From the NCBI GenBank assembly GCA_014584705.1, contig JACTMJ010000009.1, positions 216,928 to 280,927 on the forward strand: a stretch of DNA of 64,000 nt. Direction: 5' to 3'. The stretch's first letter is position 1. Each line of letters begins with the position of its first letter. Below, piece after piece: positions 8,726 through 18,006 of this stretch. This DNA comes from Acidobacteriota bacterium. GTDB lineage: Bacteria > Acidobacteriota > Terriglobia > Bryobacterales > Bryobacteraceae. The notes beneath the pieces were generated by a model. It did not search any database, was not told the origin of the DNA, and saw only the letters and a program-made list of their open reading frames with translations. A program made the position numbers and the translations under genes.

Positions 8726-11700
8726 ATGCTTGAGCGCCTCGTCCAGTTCCATTTAGACAATCGCTGGCTCGTCTTCGCGGGCCTGCTTGCGCTTCTCGGA
8801 GCGGGTGTTTACGCGCTGAGCAACGTCGCCATTGAAGCCTTCCCGGACCTCACGCCCAACCAGGTGACGATCGTTACCACGGCCCCCTCCATGGCTCCGG
8901 ACGAAGTGGCGGATCTGGTCACGTACCCGATCGAAGCCAGCGTGATGGGCCTGCCCAAGGCAGAGGGCGTGCGCTCCATCTCGAAACTCGGGCTCTCAAT
9001 GGTCACTGTCTCCTTCGACGATTCGGTGAACATTTACTTCGCCCGGCAGATCATCAATGAACGCATCCAGGAGGCAAAGACGCGCCTGCCATCGGGCCTC
9101 GAGCCGACGCTTGGTCCCGTCGCCACGGCCTTCGGCGAAGTCTACCAGTACACCGTCGAAGGCGACAAGTATTCTCTGATGGAACTGAAAACCATCCACG
9201 AATGGATGGTGAAGAACCATCTGCGCAGCGTCCCGGGCGTGAATGAAGTGAATACGTGGGGCGGGGAAACGAAGCAGTTCCAGGTGGTTGTGGATCCCGT
9301 CCGCTTGCAATCCTACGGCCTCACGCTCGGCGAGGTGTACCGGCGCATCGCCGCCAACAATGAGAATTTCGGCGGCGGTTACATTGAGCACGCCTTTGAG
9401 CAATACACGGTGCGCGGTCTCGGCCGGGCGCGCGGCATCCAGGATATTGAGAACATCGTGATGTTCTCCTCGGATGGCAGTCCGGTGATGGTGAAGGATG
9501 TCGCCAAGGTGGAGTTGGGCGCGATGCCGCGCCAGGGCGCGGTCACACGCGATGGCCTGGGAGAACGCGTCTCCGGCATGGTGATCATGCTCAAGGGCGA
9601 GAACGGGAAGCGCGTTATTGAGCGCGTAAAGCAGAAGCTGTCGGAACTTCGCCTTCCGGAAGGCGTCAGCCTCCGGCCCTTTTACGATCAGTCCGAGGTG
9701 ATCGATTCCACCATTGCCACCGTCAGCCGCAATCTCCTCGAAGGCGGGTTATTGGTGGTGGTGATCCTGCTGCTCTTTCTGGGCAATATTCGAGCCGCGC
9801 TGATCGTTGCGGCGGTCATCCCGCTGTCGTTGCTCTTTGGTTTTATCGGGATGATGGCTTTCGGAATCAGCGCCAACCTGATGAGCCTGGGTGCAATCGA
9901 TTTCGGCATGATGGTGGATGGCTCCGTCGTGATGATGGAGAATGCCGTCCGGGGGCTGAAGCGCGACGCCGGCGACGTTCGATTCAATGCGATGCAGCGC
10001 ATTCGAGCGACATCGGCGGAGGTTGCGCGCCCCATTGCTTTCGCGGTCGCCATCATCATCGCCGTCTACCTTCCCATCCTTACACTCGAAGGGCTCGAAG
10101 GGCGTATGTTCCGGCCCATGGCCATCACGGTTTGCAGCGCCCTGCTTGGTTCACTTATTCTTGCCCTCACGGTCGTCCCCGCGGTTGCCGGTACCCTGCT
10201 GAAAAACGGGGTTAAGGAACAAACGGAGCACCGCTTCGATCGCGTACGGCGTCGCTATGTTGCTCTCTTGCGCTGGGCTTTTTCCCATCGTGCCGCGGTG
10301 TTAGCCTTGGCCGCGATTGTACTGGTCGTGGCCTTCGGCTCCCTGGGCTTCATCGGTACGGAATTCATGCCCCGCCTGGATGAAGGCTCCATCCTCCTGC
10401 AAACCATCAAGCTTCCCGGCATTTCGCTTTCGGAATCCATTGCGGGGAGCGGGGAAGTGGAGAAAGTACTCCATGAGTTTCCGGAAGTGACCAGTGTGGT
10501 CAGCAAGATCGGCCGTCCCGATTTCGCTACTGAAGCAATGGGTATCTATGAGGCCGACGTGCACGTCATTCTCAAACCGCGGGAGCAATGGACCACCGCC
10601 CATACCAAGGAAGAGCTCATAGAAGCAATCGATAACAAGCTCAAGGTGATCACCGGTATCGGAATCAACTTCACCCAACCGATGGCGATGCGTCTGGATG
10701 AAACGGTGTCCGGCACCAAGGGCGATGTGGCCCTGAAAATCTTCGGCGACGACACGGATACCCTGCAGCGGCTTGCCGAGCGCGCCCTGCACATCCTCAA
10801 TCGCATCCCGGGTGCGGCCGATACGCAGATGGAAGTGATTTCCGGGGTGGCGGAACTTCGGATTCGCGCGGATCGCCTCGCCCTCGCTCGCTACGGCCTC
10901 AATGTCGACGATCTCCGGCTCGTGATGGATTCCGCCGTCGGCGGCAGCACGATTTCGGAATTCATTGAAGGTCAGCGCCGTTTCGATATCGTGCTGCGCC
11001 TGCCCAAGAGCTATAGCGACTCCCCGGAACACTTCAAACGCATCCTGCTCTCCGCGCCCGGCGGAGAGCGCGTGGCGCTTTCCGACGTGGCTACCATTGA
11101 GCTTGCGCGCGGGCCGGAAGTGGTGGCTCGCGAAGATGGCCACCGGCGGATTGTGGTTCAGGCGAATGTGCGGGGCCGCGACATGGGCGGCTTCGTCGCG
11201 GAAGCGCAGCGAAAGGTGGCAACAGGGTTAGCGCTGCCGCCGGGCTACTCGCTCGCATGGGGCGGCCAGTTTGAGAATCAACGCCGCGCCATGTATCGGC
11301 TTGCCATCGTCGTTCCCGCTTCCATCCTCATCATCTTCGGCTTGCTCTTTGCCACCTTTCACTCCGCCCGGCATGCATTGCTGATTCTGCTGAATGTTCC
11401 CTTCGCGATGGTCGGCGGCATCGGGGCGCTCTGGCTCCGCGGTTTGAATCTGAATGTCTCCGCGGTGATCGGTCTGCTTGCGTTGTTTGGTGTCGCGGTT
11501 CTGAACGGGATTGTTCTGGTTAGCTATATCAACCAACTCCGTCAGCAGGGTAAGCCGCTGATGCACGCCATCTACGAAGGCTGTTCCATGCGATTGCGCC
11601 CGGTGCTGATGACCGCGCTCGTAGCCAGCCTGGGCTTTGTTCCCATGGCGCTTTCCACGTCGCCCGGCGCGGAGGTCCAGCGCCCTTTGGCTACGGTCGT

Positions 11701-11806
11701 GATTGGAGGGTTGCTTTCCGCCACGCTTCTCACCCTGGTGCTGCTGCCGATTCTCTATCCCTGGTTTACGGGGGAGCCATCGGAGCCAACGGATGAGAAG
11801 GGATGA
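8726..11806 (+). CDS. RND efflux pump, heavy-metal efflux (CzcA/CusA) family
   Basis: A 1026-residue inner-membrane proton antiporter with the usual 12 membrane segments and two large periplasmic loops. TM4 carries the acidic signature of the HME class (GAIDFGMMVDGSVVMMEN), and the start VQFHLDNRWLVF with NVAIEAFPDLTPNQV matches CzcA/CusA-type pumps. It is the third gene of the tolC-adaptor-pump operon, 9 bases after the adaptor. Substrates are probably divalent or monovalent metal cations, but the metal cannot be assigned. No metal-responsive regulator is adjacent. Confidence 0.95.
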   Translation: MLERLVQFHLDNRWLVFAGLLALLGAGVYALSNVAIEAFPDLTPNQVTIVTTAPSMAPDEVADLVTYPIEASVMGLPKAEGVRSISKLGLSMVTVSFDDSVNIYFARQIINERIQEAKTRLPSGLEPTLGPVATAFGEVYQYTVEGDKYSLMELKTIHEWMVKNHLRSVPGVNEVNTWGGETKQFQVVVDPVRLQSYGLTLGEVYRRIAANNENFGGGYIEHAFEQYTVRGLGRARGIQDIENIVMFSSDGSPVMVKDVAKVELGAMPRQGAVTRDGLGERVSGMVIMLKGENGKRVIERVKQKLSELRLPEGVSLRPFYDQSEVIDSTIATVSRNLLEGGLLVVVILLLFLGNIRAALIVAAVIPLSLLFGFIGMMAFGISANLMSLGAIDFGMMVDGSVVMMENAVRGLKRDAGDVRFNAMQRIRATSAEVARPIAFAVAIIIAVYLPILTLEGLEGRMFRPMAITVCSALLGSLILALTVVPAVAGTLLKNGVKEQTEHRFDRVRRRYVALLRWAFSHRAAVLALAAIVLVVAFGSLGFIGTEFMPRLDEGSILLQTIKLPGISLSESIAGSGEVEKVLHEFPEVTSVVSKIGRPDFATEAMGIYEADVHVILKPREQWTTAHTKEELIEAIDNKLKVITGIGINFTQPMAMRLDETVSGTKGDVALKIFGDDTDTLQRLAERALHILNRIPGAADTQMEVISGVAELRIRADRLALARYGLNVDDLRLVMDSAVGGSTISEFIEGQRRFDIVLRLPKSYSDSPEHFKRILLSAPGGERVALSDVATIELARGPEVVAREDGHRRIVVQANVRGRDMGGFVAEAQRKVATGLALPPGYSLAWGGQFENQRRAMYRLAIVVPASILIIFGLLFATFHSARHALLILLNVPFAMVGGIGALWLRGLNLNVSAVIGLLALFGVAVLNGIVLVSYINQLRQQGKPLMHAIYEGCSMRLRPVLMTALVASLGFVPMALSTSPGAEVQRPLATVVIGGLLSATLLTLVLLPILYPWFTGEPSEPTDEKG

Positions 11807-11844
11807 TCTCGCCGGGCGCTGCGGTTCAAGGATGAAATGAGCTG

Positions 11845-12108
11845 CTATTGCAATCCGGGGTAGTTGCGCTGGTTGCTCACCAGTTCATCGAAGATGGCCA
11901 GCACCTGTTTGCGGTAGCGCACCATCTGCTGCACATTGTCCTGGAACAGGCCTTCCTGGTATGCGTTGTGGTTGGTCCAGCGGTCCGTGAGAGACTTCGG
12001 TACGTCGATATCCTGCCGCAATCGTTCGGCGGAATGTCCGCGCAGAAATAGCCCGTAGAACATTGCCGCTTCCCGGTGCGGCGCATTGATATCGAATTCG
12101 TCGGCCAT
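11845..12108 (-). CDS. Conserved-looking small hypothetical protein
   Basis: From the ATG at 12108 this encodes 87 residues (MADEFDINAPHREAAMF at the start). It is hydrophilic and mostly helical, with a segment AERLRQDIDVPKSLTDRW that resembles a helix-turn-helix. The next part (YQEGLFQDNVQQMVRYRKQVLAIFDEL) is a long amphipathic helix. No known domain is recognised with confidence. In-frame upstream starts exist, but the added residues are Arg-rich and unlike the rest. It stands alone, with about 230 bases between it and the next minus-strand gene upstream. Confidence 0.6.
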   Translation of the reverse strand: MADEFDINAPHREAAMFYGLFLRGHSAERLRQDIDVPKSLTDRWTNHNAYQEGLFQDNVQQMVRYRKQVLAIFDELVSNQRNYPGLQ

Positions 12109-12342
12109 CCCGACATTTTTCCCGTTCAACATACAAGAACACTCACTACCGGCAACCGTCGTTCCTCGCCCAGAGCGAACACGAATCCGCCGCCTCCGAG
12201 TGCCGAAACGCCAGTATAAAGGCAATCAGCATCTTCAGGCAACAGGATTTGTTTCGGGAACCTCAGTGCCGGGGACCGCCCGCTGTTCTTCATTGTAAAG
12301 GACAACGCGCGCCCCGCAAACCGCCTGTCACAGCGAGAAACA

Positions 12343-12858
12343 TCAATCCGTTGGATGCGATACGGTGTCGGTTTGGTTCCGGACTTTCCGCAATCGCAGC
12401 GACGCCCATTCCGGGAAAAGTTCGGGGTTCTCCAGCCATGTTCGCAGCCACAGGAATTTCTCCTCCATGGCCGACTTCTTCTCCGGGGAAACCTTCTGGT
12501 TCCGCAAGACGGCTTCCGCTTTTCTTCTTGCTTCGAGCACACATTTTCGGGCGGCGGTGATTGCTCCCTTGCGCGCTGTTTCTCCTTCGCGTCGGTGGCA
12601 AATCGCCAGCGCCGAGAGGCTGCGGGAAAGGTTTTCCATCGAGTCAAGCCGCGCGCCCTCGACGAGCGGATCGAGAGCGAATCCGCCATCCAGCAGGTCG
12701 TGCAGGAGCGTTCGTTCGGATACGGTGCTGAACGCCGCGCGCAGCACTCGCCATGCCCGTATGTCCACCACCGGCCATTGTTCCCGCTCAATCAAAGCAG
12801 CAATGGCGGCCCGGCGTTCGTCGCGGGAAGTCCGGTGCCTACTTTGTGCCGGCTCCAT
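12343..12858 (-). CDS. Hypothetical helical protein downstream of mltG
   Basis: 171 residues, strongly helical and charged, with no signal peptide or membrane segment. Its ATG at 12858 lies 20 bases inside the 3' end of mltG, so it is probably translationally coupled to it. The first half (WPVVDIRAWRVLRAAFSTVSERTLLHDLLDGGFALDP) looks folded, and the second half is a Lys/Arg-rich helical stretch. I do not recognise a family. A role linked to cell-wall turnover is suggested only by its position. Confidence 0.6.
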   Translation of the reverse strand: MEPAQSRHRTSRDERRAAIAALIEREQWPVVDIRAWRVLRAAFSTVSERTLLHDLLDGGFALDPLVEGARLDSMENLSRSLSALAICHRREGETARKGAITAARKCVLEARRKAEAVLRNQKVSPEKKSAMEEKFLWLRTWLENPELFPEWASLRLRKVRNQTDTVSHPTD

Positions 12859-13870
12859 GCTGATTCACCGCCTTGCGATAGTGGTTCACGTTCGCGGAGT
12901 GCCCGGCCAGATCTTCGGAGAAACGGTGCGCGCCACTGCCGTCCCCTTTCGCTACAAAGAAGAGATAGCTGGTTTTGGCTGGATGGATGGCGGCTCGCAG
13001 AGCCGCGGCGCCGGGGTTGGCGATGGGGCCCGGCGGAAGTCCCGTCCGGCGGTACGTGTTATACGGGCTGTCGCGTTCGAGGTCAGACCGGTAGATCGTT
13101 CCCCGGTATTTTCCTTCGAGTAGCGCCGCGTAAATGACGGTGGGGTCGCAATCGAGGCGCATGCCCGCGCGCAGCCGGTTCCAGTAGACGCTCGCCACCA
13201 CCGGACGCTCTTCCGCGATGCTGGTTTCCTTTTCCACCAGCGACGCCAGGGTCACCAGCCGCTGCGCGTTCTCCGGTGCGCCGAGGGCCTTCCACTGCTT
13301 GCGGAACTCCCCTGTCAGCCGTTCGCAGATCTCGGCTGACGTAGCCTTGCGCCGGAACTGATACGTGCTTGGGAAGAGGTACCCTTCGAGCGAGGGCGCC
13401 GACGGGGCCAGATCGCGAATCAGCGAAGGGTCCTTCGCTTGCTTGAGAAAGTCACCCGCATTCGGCAAGTCCGCGGCGGCGACAAGCGCGGCGATCTCGA
13501 AGAGATTTGCCCCTTCCGGGATTGCCAGAGTGACGTAATAGACGTCGCCCCGGGCCAGCCGCCCGAACACCGCGCGCACGCTCGCCGGTTTCGTGAAACG
13601 GTATTCCCCCGCCTGCAGGACGGCCCTGGGGCGCAGCAGACGCAGCAGACGGAACTGCCAGGCGTGCGCGATCACGCCCTTCTCCTCCAGCCGCTCCGCG
13701 ATGCGGGCGCTGCTCATCCCGCGCTCCACTTCCAGGAACGCGGCATTCTCGCGGAAGCCCTGGTAGGGAGTCTCCAATTGACGCCATGCGTAAACCGCGA
13801 AGAGGCCGCCCGCCAGGACGACAAGGAAGAGGGTCGCCGTCAGGCGGAAGAGTCGTTTCCTGCGCCTCAT
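12839..13870 (-). CDS. mltG: Endolytic murein transglycosylase MltG (YceG)
   Basis: Cleaves nascent peptidoglycan strands at the inner membrane. The 343-residue protein starts with a short basic tail and one membrane segment (LTATLFLVVLAGGLFAVYAW). A LysM-like part and the YceG catalytic domain follow, with LEGYLFPSTYQF, the catalytic glutamate in LASLVEKETSIAEERPVVASVYWNRL, LDCDPTVIYA and SPYNTYRRTGLPPGPIANPG, all hallmarks of the family. The start at 13870 overlaps the ruvX stop by 4 bases, giving the widely conserved ruvX-mltG pair. A longer in-frame extension upstream is antisense-like Arg-rich sequence and was not used. Confidence 0.95.
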   Translation of the reverse strand: MRRRKRLFRLTATLFLVVLAGGLFAVYAWRQLETPYQGFRENAAFLEVERGMSSARIAERLEEKGVIAHAWQFRLLRLLRPRAVLQAGEYRFTKPASVRAVFGRLARGDVYYVTLAIPEGANLFEIAALVAAADLPNAGDFLKQAKDPSLIRDLAPSAPSLEGYLFPSTYQFRRKATSAEICERLTGEFRKQWKALGAPENAQRLVTLASLVEKETSIAEERPVVASVYWNRLRAGMRLDCDPTVIYAALLEGKYRGTIYRSDLERDSPYNTYRRTGLPPGPIANPGAAALRAAIHPAKTSYLFFVAKGDGSGAHRFSEDLAGHSANVNHYRKAVNQHGAGTK

Positions 13871-14484
13871 TCCTCGTCGTCCCTCGTTTCGTCGTCCCAG
13901 GCGCGGCGTCGTTTTCCGCCACGCGGTCTCGCCGGTTCCGGCATCGGCACTGTTACTTCGGGCAGATCCGCTTCCGGCGGTGCGATCTCGCCGGCTCCGG
14001 GTTCGTCCGAAAGATCCTCCGGTGCGGCGCCTTCCTCCAGCGCCACTCCGGGCGACCCAGCGTCGAGGTAGCTTTGAAGAAGAAGCACCGCCGCCAGACG
14101 GTCCACCTGGCCTTTCTGCATGAGACGGCTCTTGCCCCCGGCGGGGCTGCTGCGCTTGAGCTTTAGGACGCGCTCCGCTTCCACGGAGGTGAACCGTTCG
14201 TCCCAATAGAAAACCGGCAGTCCGCTGCGCTCTTCAAGGCGCGTCCCGAATTCCCGCACCCACTGCGCCTGCTTTGCTTCCTCCCCCTTCAGGGACTTGG
14301 GCAGCCCCATCAGAATCGCCGACGCATACAGTTCCTTCGCTTGCAGGTGAATTGCCAGCAGGTCCGCCCGCAGGTTCTTGCGGTGGTAGGTTGGCAAGCC
14401 CTGCGCGGTCACGCCCAGCAAGTCGCTCACGGCAAGGCCGATGCGTTTCTTTCCCAGGTCGAGCGCCAGAATGCGGAAGAGCAT
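13867..14484 (-). CDS. ruvX: Putative pre-16S rRNA nuclease / Holliday-junction resolvase-like RuvX (YqgF)
   Basis: RNase H-like fold protein. The start is ILALDLGKKRIGLAVSD, with the first catalytic Asp, followed by MGLPKSLKGEEAKQAQWV, the FYWDERFTSVEAE motif and DRLAAVLLLQSYL near residue 140. The family is usually about 140-150 residues; this one is 205 because of an acidic, Pro-rich and then Arg-rich C-terminal tail (from about residue 145) without predicted fold. Known roles are 16S rRNA 5' processing and possibly recombination. It overlaps mltG downstream by 4 bases. Confidence 0.93.
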   Translation of the reverse strand: MLFRILALDLGKKRIGLAVSDLLGVTAQGLPTYHRKNLRADLLAIHLQAKELYASAILMGLPKSLKGEEAKQAQWVREFGTRLEERSGLPVFYWDERFTSVEAERVLKLKRSSPAGGKSRLMQKGQVDRLAAVLLLQSYLDAGSPGVALEEGAAPEDLSDEPGAGEIAPPEADLPEVTVPMPEPARPRGGKRRRAWDDETRDDEE

Positions 14485-14638
14485 CTCTCACCCATTCTCG
14501 CTTGCCGGAGATCCGCGCTGCTGGTTTCTTTTCGGATGCAGCCGGAACAGAGAATCGGTATACGCTGAAGAGGCCGGGCGGACCATCGCGGAGGAACGTC
14601 GCGCGGGAGCCTGAGCACGGAGAGGAGAACCGATCTTT

Positions 14639-15412
14639 ATGGAAATGCGCAATCCGTTCTCGCTGGCCGGGAAGAGGGCGTTGGTGGCCGGTGCGAGCCG
14701 GGGAATCGGTCTGGCGATTGCACAGGCAACGGCCCGCGCCGGAGCGCACGTGACGATGGCGGCGCGCTCCCTCGACGCGCTAGAAGCCCATGCGGCGGCA
14801 TTGCGCGCGGAAGGCTGCGGAGCGAGCGCCCTGGCGCTCGATTTCACGAGCAGTGATTCCATCCGTGCGGCCGCGGACGCCTGCGGCGAGATCGACATCC
14901 TCATGAATGTCTCCGGGATGAATATCCGCAAGGCCTTTCCCGAGTACACGCGCGAGGAATACGACCGCATTTTCCAGACGAACCTGCACGGCGTTTTTGA
15001 GCTCACACAGATCCTCGGTAAGCGAATGGTAGACCGAGGCCAGGGTGGCAAAGTGATCTTCATCGGCAGCGTTGGCGCGCTGATTGGCGTTCCAAAACTG
15101 AGCGTATACGCCATGACGAAGGGCGGCTTTGACGCGCTCACTCGCACGCTTGCGGCTGAATGGGGCCGCGCGAACATCCAGGTGAACTGTATCGCCCCCG
15201 GCTTCATTCTCACGGATCTCAACCGCGCCATGTGGCAGGACGAAAAGATGCACGAATGGCTGCGCGCCTCGCAAGCCATGCCCCGTATGGGCACGCCGGA
15301 AGAGGTGGCTCCTCTGGCGGTATTCCTCGCCAGCCCGGGCGCGAACTTCATCACCGGCCAGGTGATCGCGTGCGACGGCGGCTATACGACGACGGCGGTT
15401 TGGCCGTTCTAG
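14639..15412 (+). CDS. SDR-family oxidoreductase
   Basis: 257-residue classical SDR. It shows GASRGIG for the cofactor, NVSG (a variant of NNAG), the catalytic Ser in IGSVGA, the YAMTK active site and a C-terminal [15 protein letters not shown]. The annotation as a gluconate 5-dehydrogenase-like or 3-oxoacyl-ACP reductase-like enzyme would be a guess. A GAGAGGAGAA ribosome-binding site precedes the ATG. It is divergent from ruvX; directly after its stop codon an IS200-type element begins, so whatever once followed it has been lost or displaced. Confidence 0.9.
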   Translation: MEMRNPFSLAGKRALVAGASRGIGLAIAQATARAGAHVTMAARSLDALEAHAAALRAEGCGASALALDFTSSDSIRAAADACGEIDILMNVSGMNIRKAFPEYTREEYDRIFQTNLHGVFELTQILGKRMVDRGQGGKVIFIGSVGALIGVPKLSVYAMTKGGFDALTRTLAAEWGRANIQVNCIAPGFILTDLNRAMWQDEKMHEWLRASQAMPRMGTPEEVAPLAVFLASPGANFITGQVIACDGGYTTTAVWPF

Positions 15413-15424
15413 CCTACCAGGGGA

Positions 15425-16070
15425 GGCCCCCCGGCCCTGCCGGGGTGGCAGCAGAAGTTTGACATTTGAGGGAGTCCATCGCGGAAACTCTGAATCGTGA
15501 GCCGCCAAGCACACGAAAGGAGAAACCGCGATGGACGACTTTGAGAGTCTAAGTCACACGAAGTGGGAGTGCAAGTACCACATCGTGTTCATTCCCAAGT
15601 ATCGCAGGAAGGTGCTTTACGGAGAGTTGAAAAAGCATCTGGGCGAGATCTTCCACAAACTGGCGAGGCAGAAGGAAAGCCGAATCGAAGAAGGGCACTT
15701 GATGAGTGACCACGTGCACATGATGATCGCAATACCACCGAAGTATGCGGTGTCGCAGGTGGTGGGCTATATCAAGGGCAAGAGCGCGATTCAGTTAGCA
15801 CGAAGCTACGGCGAGCCGAAACGGAGCTTCGTCGGACAGCACTTCTGGGCACGGTCGCACTTTGTGTCCACAGCGAGGAGCGACGAAGCAGTGATCTGCG
15901 AGTACATTCGGACTCAGGAGGAAGAAGATCAGCGGATCGAGCAACTGAAGCTTCGCTACTGACAGGCCACCCCGCAGGTGGCCAACATTCAACGGTGCCG
16001 CGTCAGCGACCCCGATCAGCCGCTTTGAGCGGCTCACAAAATGAAGGCCCCCGGCTTTGCCGGGGGATCA
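15425..16070 (+). mobile_element. IS200/IS605-type insertion element with terminal hairpins
   Basis: The transposase gene is flanked by two near-identical hairpins in the same orientation: CCCCGGC-CCT-GCCGGGG at 15429-15445 and CCCCCGGC-TTT-GCCGGGGG at 16048-16066. Each is preceded by a gRaggc sequence. Subterminal palindromes in place of terminal inverted repeats are the hallmark of this single-strand transposing family. Two more hairpins lie between the gene and the right end (GGCCACC/GGTGGCC at 15965-15983 and AGCCGCT/AGCGGCT at 16018-16034). There is no target-site duplication, as expected. Exact ends are uncertain by roughly 20 bases. Confidence 0.75.
15531..15962 (+). CDS. tnpA: IS200/IS605 family Y1 transposase (TnpA)
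   Basis: 143 residues, the normal length for a Y1 HUH transposase. The HUH motif is in SDHVHMMIAIP, and the catalytic tyrosine is expected in ICEYIRTQEEE, with the typical N-terminus WECKYHIVFIPKYRRKVLYG. A strong ribosome-binding site (AAAGGAGAAACC) precedes the ATG. The frame is intact, so the element may be active. There is no accompanying TnpB, so this is the IS200-like, transposase-only arrangement. Confidence 0.95.
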   Translation: MDDFESLSHTKWECKYHIVFIPKYRRKVLYGELKKHLGEIFHKLARQKESRIEEGHLMSDHVHMMIAIPPKYAVSQVVGYIKGKSAIQLARSYGEPKRSFVGQHFWARSHFVSTARSDEAVICEYIRTQEEEDQRIEQLKLRY

Positions 16071-16078
16071 TTACTTGC

Positions 16079-16447
16079 TCACTGCCTTTTCATCGTGGCC
16101 CTGCTGATGACCGCGGTGGGAATCTATGGGCTTATCCAGTATTCCATCTCGGCACGGACGCAGGATATCGGAATCCGCCTGGCGATCGGGGCGGAAGCTG
16201 GGGAGATCTTCCGCATGGTTTTGGCCGAGGGGCTGAAGCTCAGCCTTGCCAGACTGGCGGCGGGAACGGCTGGCGCACTGTGGCTGGGCAGGGCCGGTTC
16301 CAGCCTGCTATACGGCGTCGGCCCCGCGGATCCGTTCACGTTCCTGGCGGTGTCTCGGCTCCTGATCGCGGTGCTGTTGCGGCCTGTTATTTTCCCGCGC
16401 GGCGCGCAATGAAAATCGAGCCAATCATTGCGCCGCGGGAGGAGTGA
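16079..16447 (+). pseudogene. C-terminal remnant of an ADOP-type ABC transporter permease
   Basis: Immediately right of the IS element, the frame encodes the end of an FtsX/MacB-like permease: a membrane segment, then AVGIYGLIQYSISARTQDIGIRLAIGA, which matches the same region of the intact permease at 21927-24638 (AIGLYALLSFSVATRTKEIGVRMALGA). The last part (ACYFPARRAMKIEPIIAPREE) is in a different frame. The switch falls near 16375-16390, so the remnant is both 5'-truncated and frameshifted. About 120 of some 900 residues remain. It cannot be functional. Confidence 0.8.
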
Positions 16448-16587
16448 CAGGGCGACGGAATGCGGAACAGGAGACGCCGCGGATATGGCAATCCTCTCCT
16501 CTGTCCCCTTCGAAGATCATCGGTCAGGCAATACGCTCCAGCATCGGGGACCGGGATAATGCCGTCACCGCGGCGTTGATGCTCGGG

Positions 16588-18006
16588 TCAACTTTCGTCT
16601 ATACCGGTGGCTTCGTCACCCGATGTCGGAGTGAGGGTTGGGGTATCGGCTGGGGGGTAAATCGGGATCTCCAGCCTTGCTTCGCAACCCGGGCGGTCTT
16701 CGCGGTTGGCTAGTGTGAGGCTGCCTCCGTGACCTTCGGCGATCTGGCGGCAGAGCACCAGGCCGATGCCGGAACCGCCGGGTTTCGTGGTGAAGAAGGG
16801 CACAAAGAGATTGCCGGGGTTCGCGATGCCATGGCCTTCGTCGAGCACGCACAATACCAGACGATCACGGGACGCGGAGCCGCCGGCAACGCTCCAGCGG
16901 ACGCTGACGCCGCCACCCGTTTCGATCGAGGCGTCAACGGCGTTGCGAATGAGGTTGATCAGGACCTGTTCCAACTGATCACCGTCGGCGCGGATACGAA
17001 GTTCGGGGCCGGTTCCCACCGCCACCGGAAGGCGCGTTTCGAGAGCGGCTGCATGGCGAATCATTTGTGTCACATCCACCGGGCCGAGGGCGGGCGAGGG
17101 GAATTTGGCGAGGCGCGCGTACTGGCTCATGAAGCGGCTTAGGGTGTCCGCGCGGCTGGCAATGATGTTGAGCCCGCGGAGAGCATCCTCTTTCCAATCC
17201 GGGGCGGGAGGCTCGCGCCGCACCAGAGACTGAATGCTGCCGGCGATGGATTTGATGGGAGTGAGCGAATTGTTCAGTTCGTGGCCCAGGACGCGCACCA
17301 AGCGCTTCCAGGTGGCGACTTCTTCCTCGCGCAGCGCGCGCGTGAGATCCTGCACGGCCAGCAAGCGGTGCTGCAGGCCTTCTTCCCGAAAGACAGTGGC
17401 GGAGACGCCCCAGCGGCCGGCGGCCGCTGGAAAGCGCAGTTCCAGGGTACGGTTTCCGGCGGAGGCGATGCAATCGCCGAGTCCCAAATCGGCGGCGGCG
17501 CGGCCCAGCAGCGCACTTTCCGGCTGCGCGAGCAACTCGCATCCGGCGCGATTGAGGTAACGGAGACGGTCTTGCGGATCAAACGTGAAGATGGCCACCT
17601 TAATGACATCCATCACGCGATGGAGAAGGGCTGTGGCTTCGACGGCGCCCAGCCTCTGGGCGCGCAGCACATCCGCGAGCCCGTTTACCTCGAACATCAC
17701 CTCACTGAGCGCGCCGTTCGCGTCCCCGCTGCGTCCGCGAATGGAAAAGTCGCCCTCGCGAAGCCCGGCCAGGATGTTCGATAGCGTTTGCAGGGAACGG
17801 ATGACATGATCGCGCGAGGCGGCGGCAAAGGCAACCCAGGGCGCGGTGATGACGACGGCGACCGCGGCCTTGACGTGTGCCGGCTGCTCCCAGAACCAGA
17901 CAAACAGCATTGCGCAGATCAGCGCCGGAACGCCGCCGAGGGCTGCCAGCAGCGCAACCTTGGTTTCATGGCGAAGCCGGAAGCGCATGTGCCCGCGAAG
18001 GCTCAT
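16588..18006 (-). CDS. NtrY-like sensor histidine kinase
   Basis: 472 residues. Two N-terminal membrane helices (ALLAALGGVPALICAMLFVWF and AAVAVVITAPWVAFAAA) with almost no periplasmic loop are followed by a HAMP-like linker, a PAS domain (about 125-220), a HisKA dimerisation helix with the phospho-acceptor in VRVLGHELNNSLTPIKSIAGSI, and a HATPase domain (NLIRNAVDAS, DEGHGIANPGNLFVPFFTTKPGGSGIGLVLCRQI). The small periplasmic part suggests sensing within the membrane or cytoplasm. It overlaps the upstream NtrC-type regulator by 4 bases and is surely its cognate kinase, in an operon with an ABC export ATPase and adaptor. Confidence 0.92.
   Translation of the reverse strand: MSLRGHMRFRLRHETKVALLAALGGVPALICAMLFVWFWEQPAHVKAAVAVVITAPWVAFAAASRDHVIRSLQTLSNILAGLREGDFSIRGRSGDANGALSEVMFEVNGLADVLRAQRLGAVEATALLHRVMDVIKVAIFTFDPQDRLRYLNRAGCELLAQPESALLGRAAADLGLGDCIASAGNRTLELRFPAAAGRWGVSATVFREEGLQHRLLAVQDLTRALREEEVATWKRLVRVLGHELNNSLTPIKSIAGSIQSLVRREPPAPDWKEDALRGLNIIASRADTLSRFMSQYARLAKFPSPALGPVDVTQMIRHAAALETRLPVAVGTGPELRIRADGDQLEQVLINLIRNAVDASIETGGGVSVRWSVAGGSASRDRLVLCVLDEGHGIANPGNLFVPFFTTKPGGSGIGLVLCRQIAEGHGGSLTLANREDRPGCEARLEIPIYPPADTPTLTPTSGDEATGIDES

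Noticed and set aside
16448..16587. A possible gene start in the gap after the permease remnant
   Set aside because: 140 bases with no ribosome-binding site leading into a family-like frame. It is most likely the tail of the decayed region.
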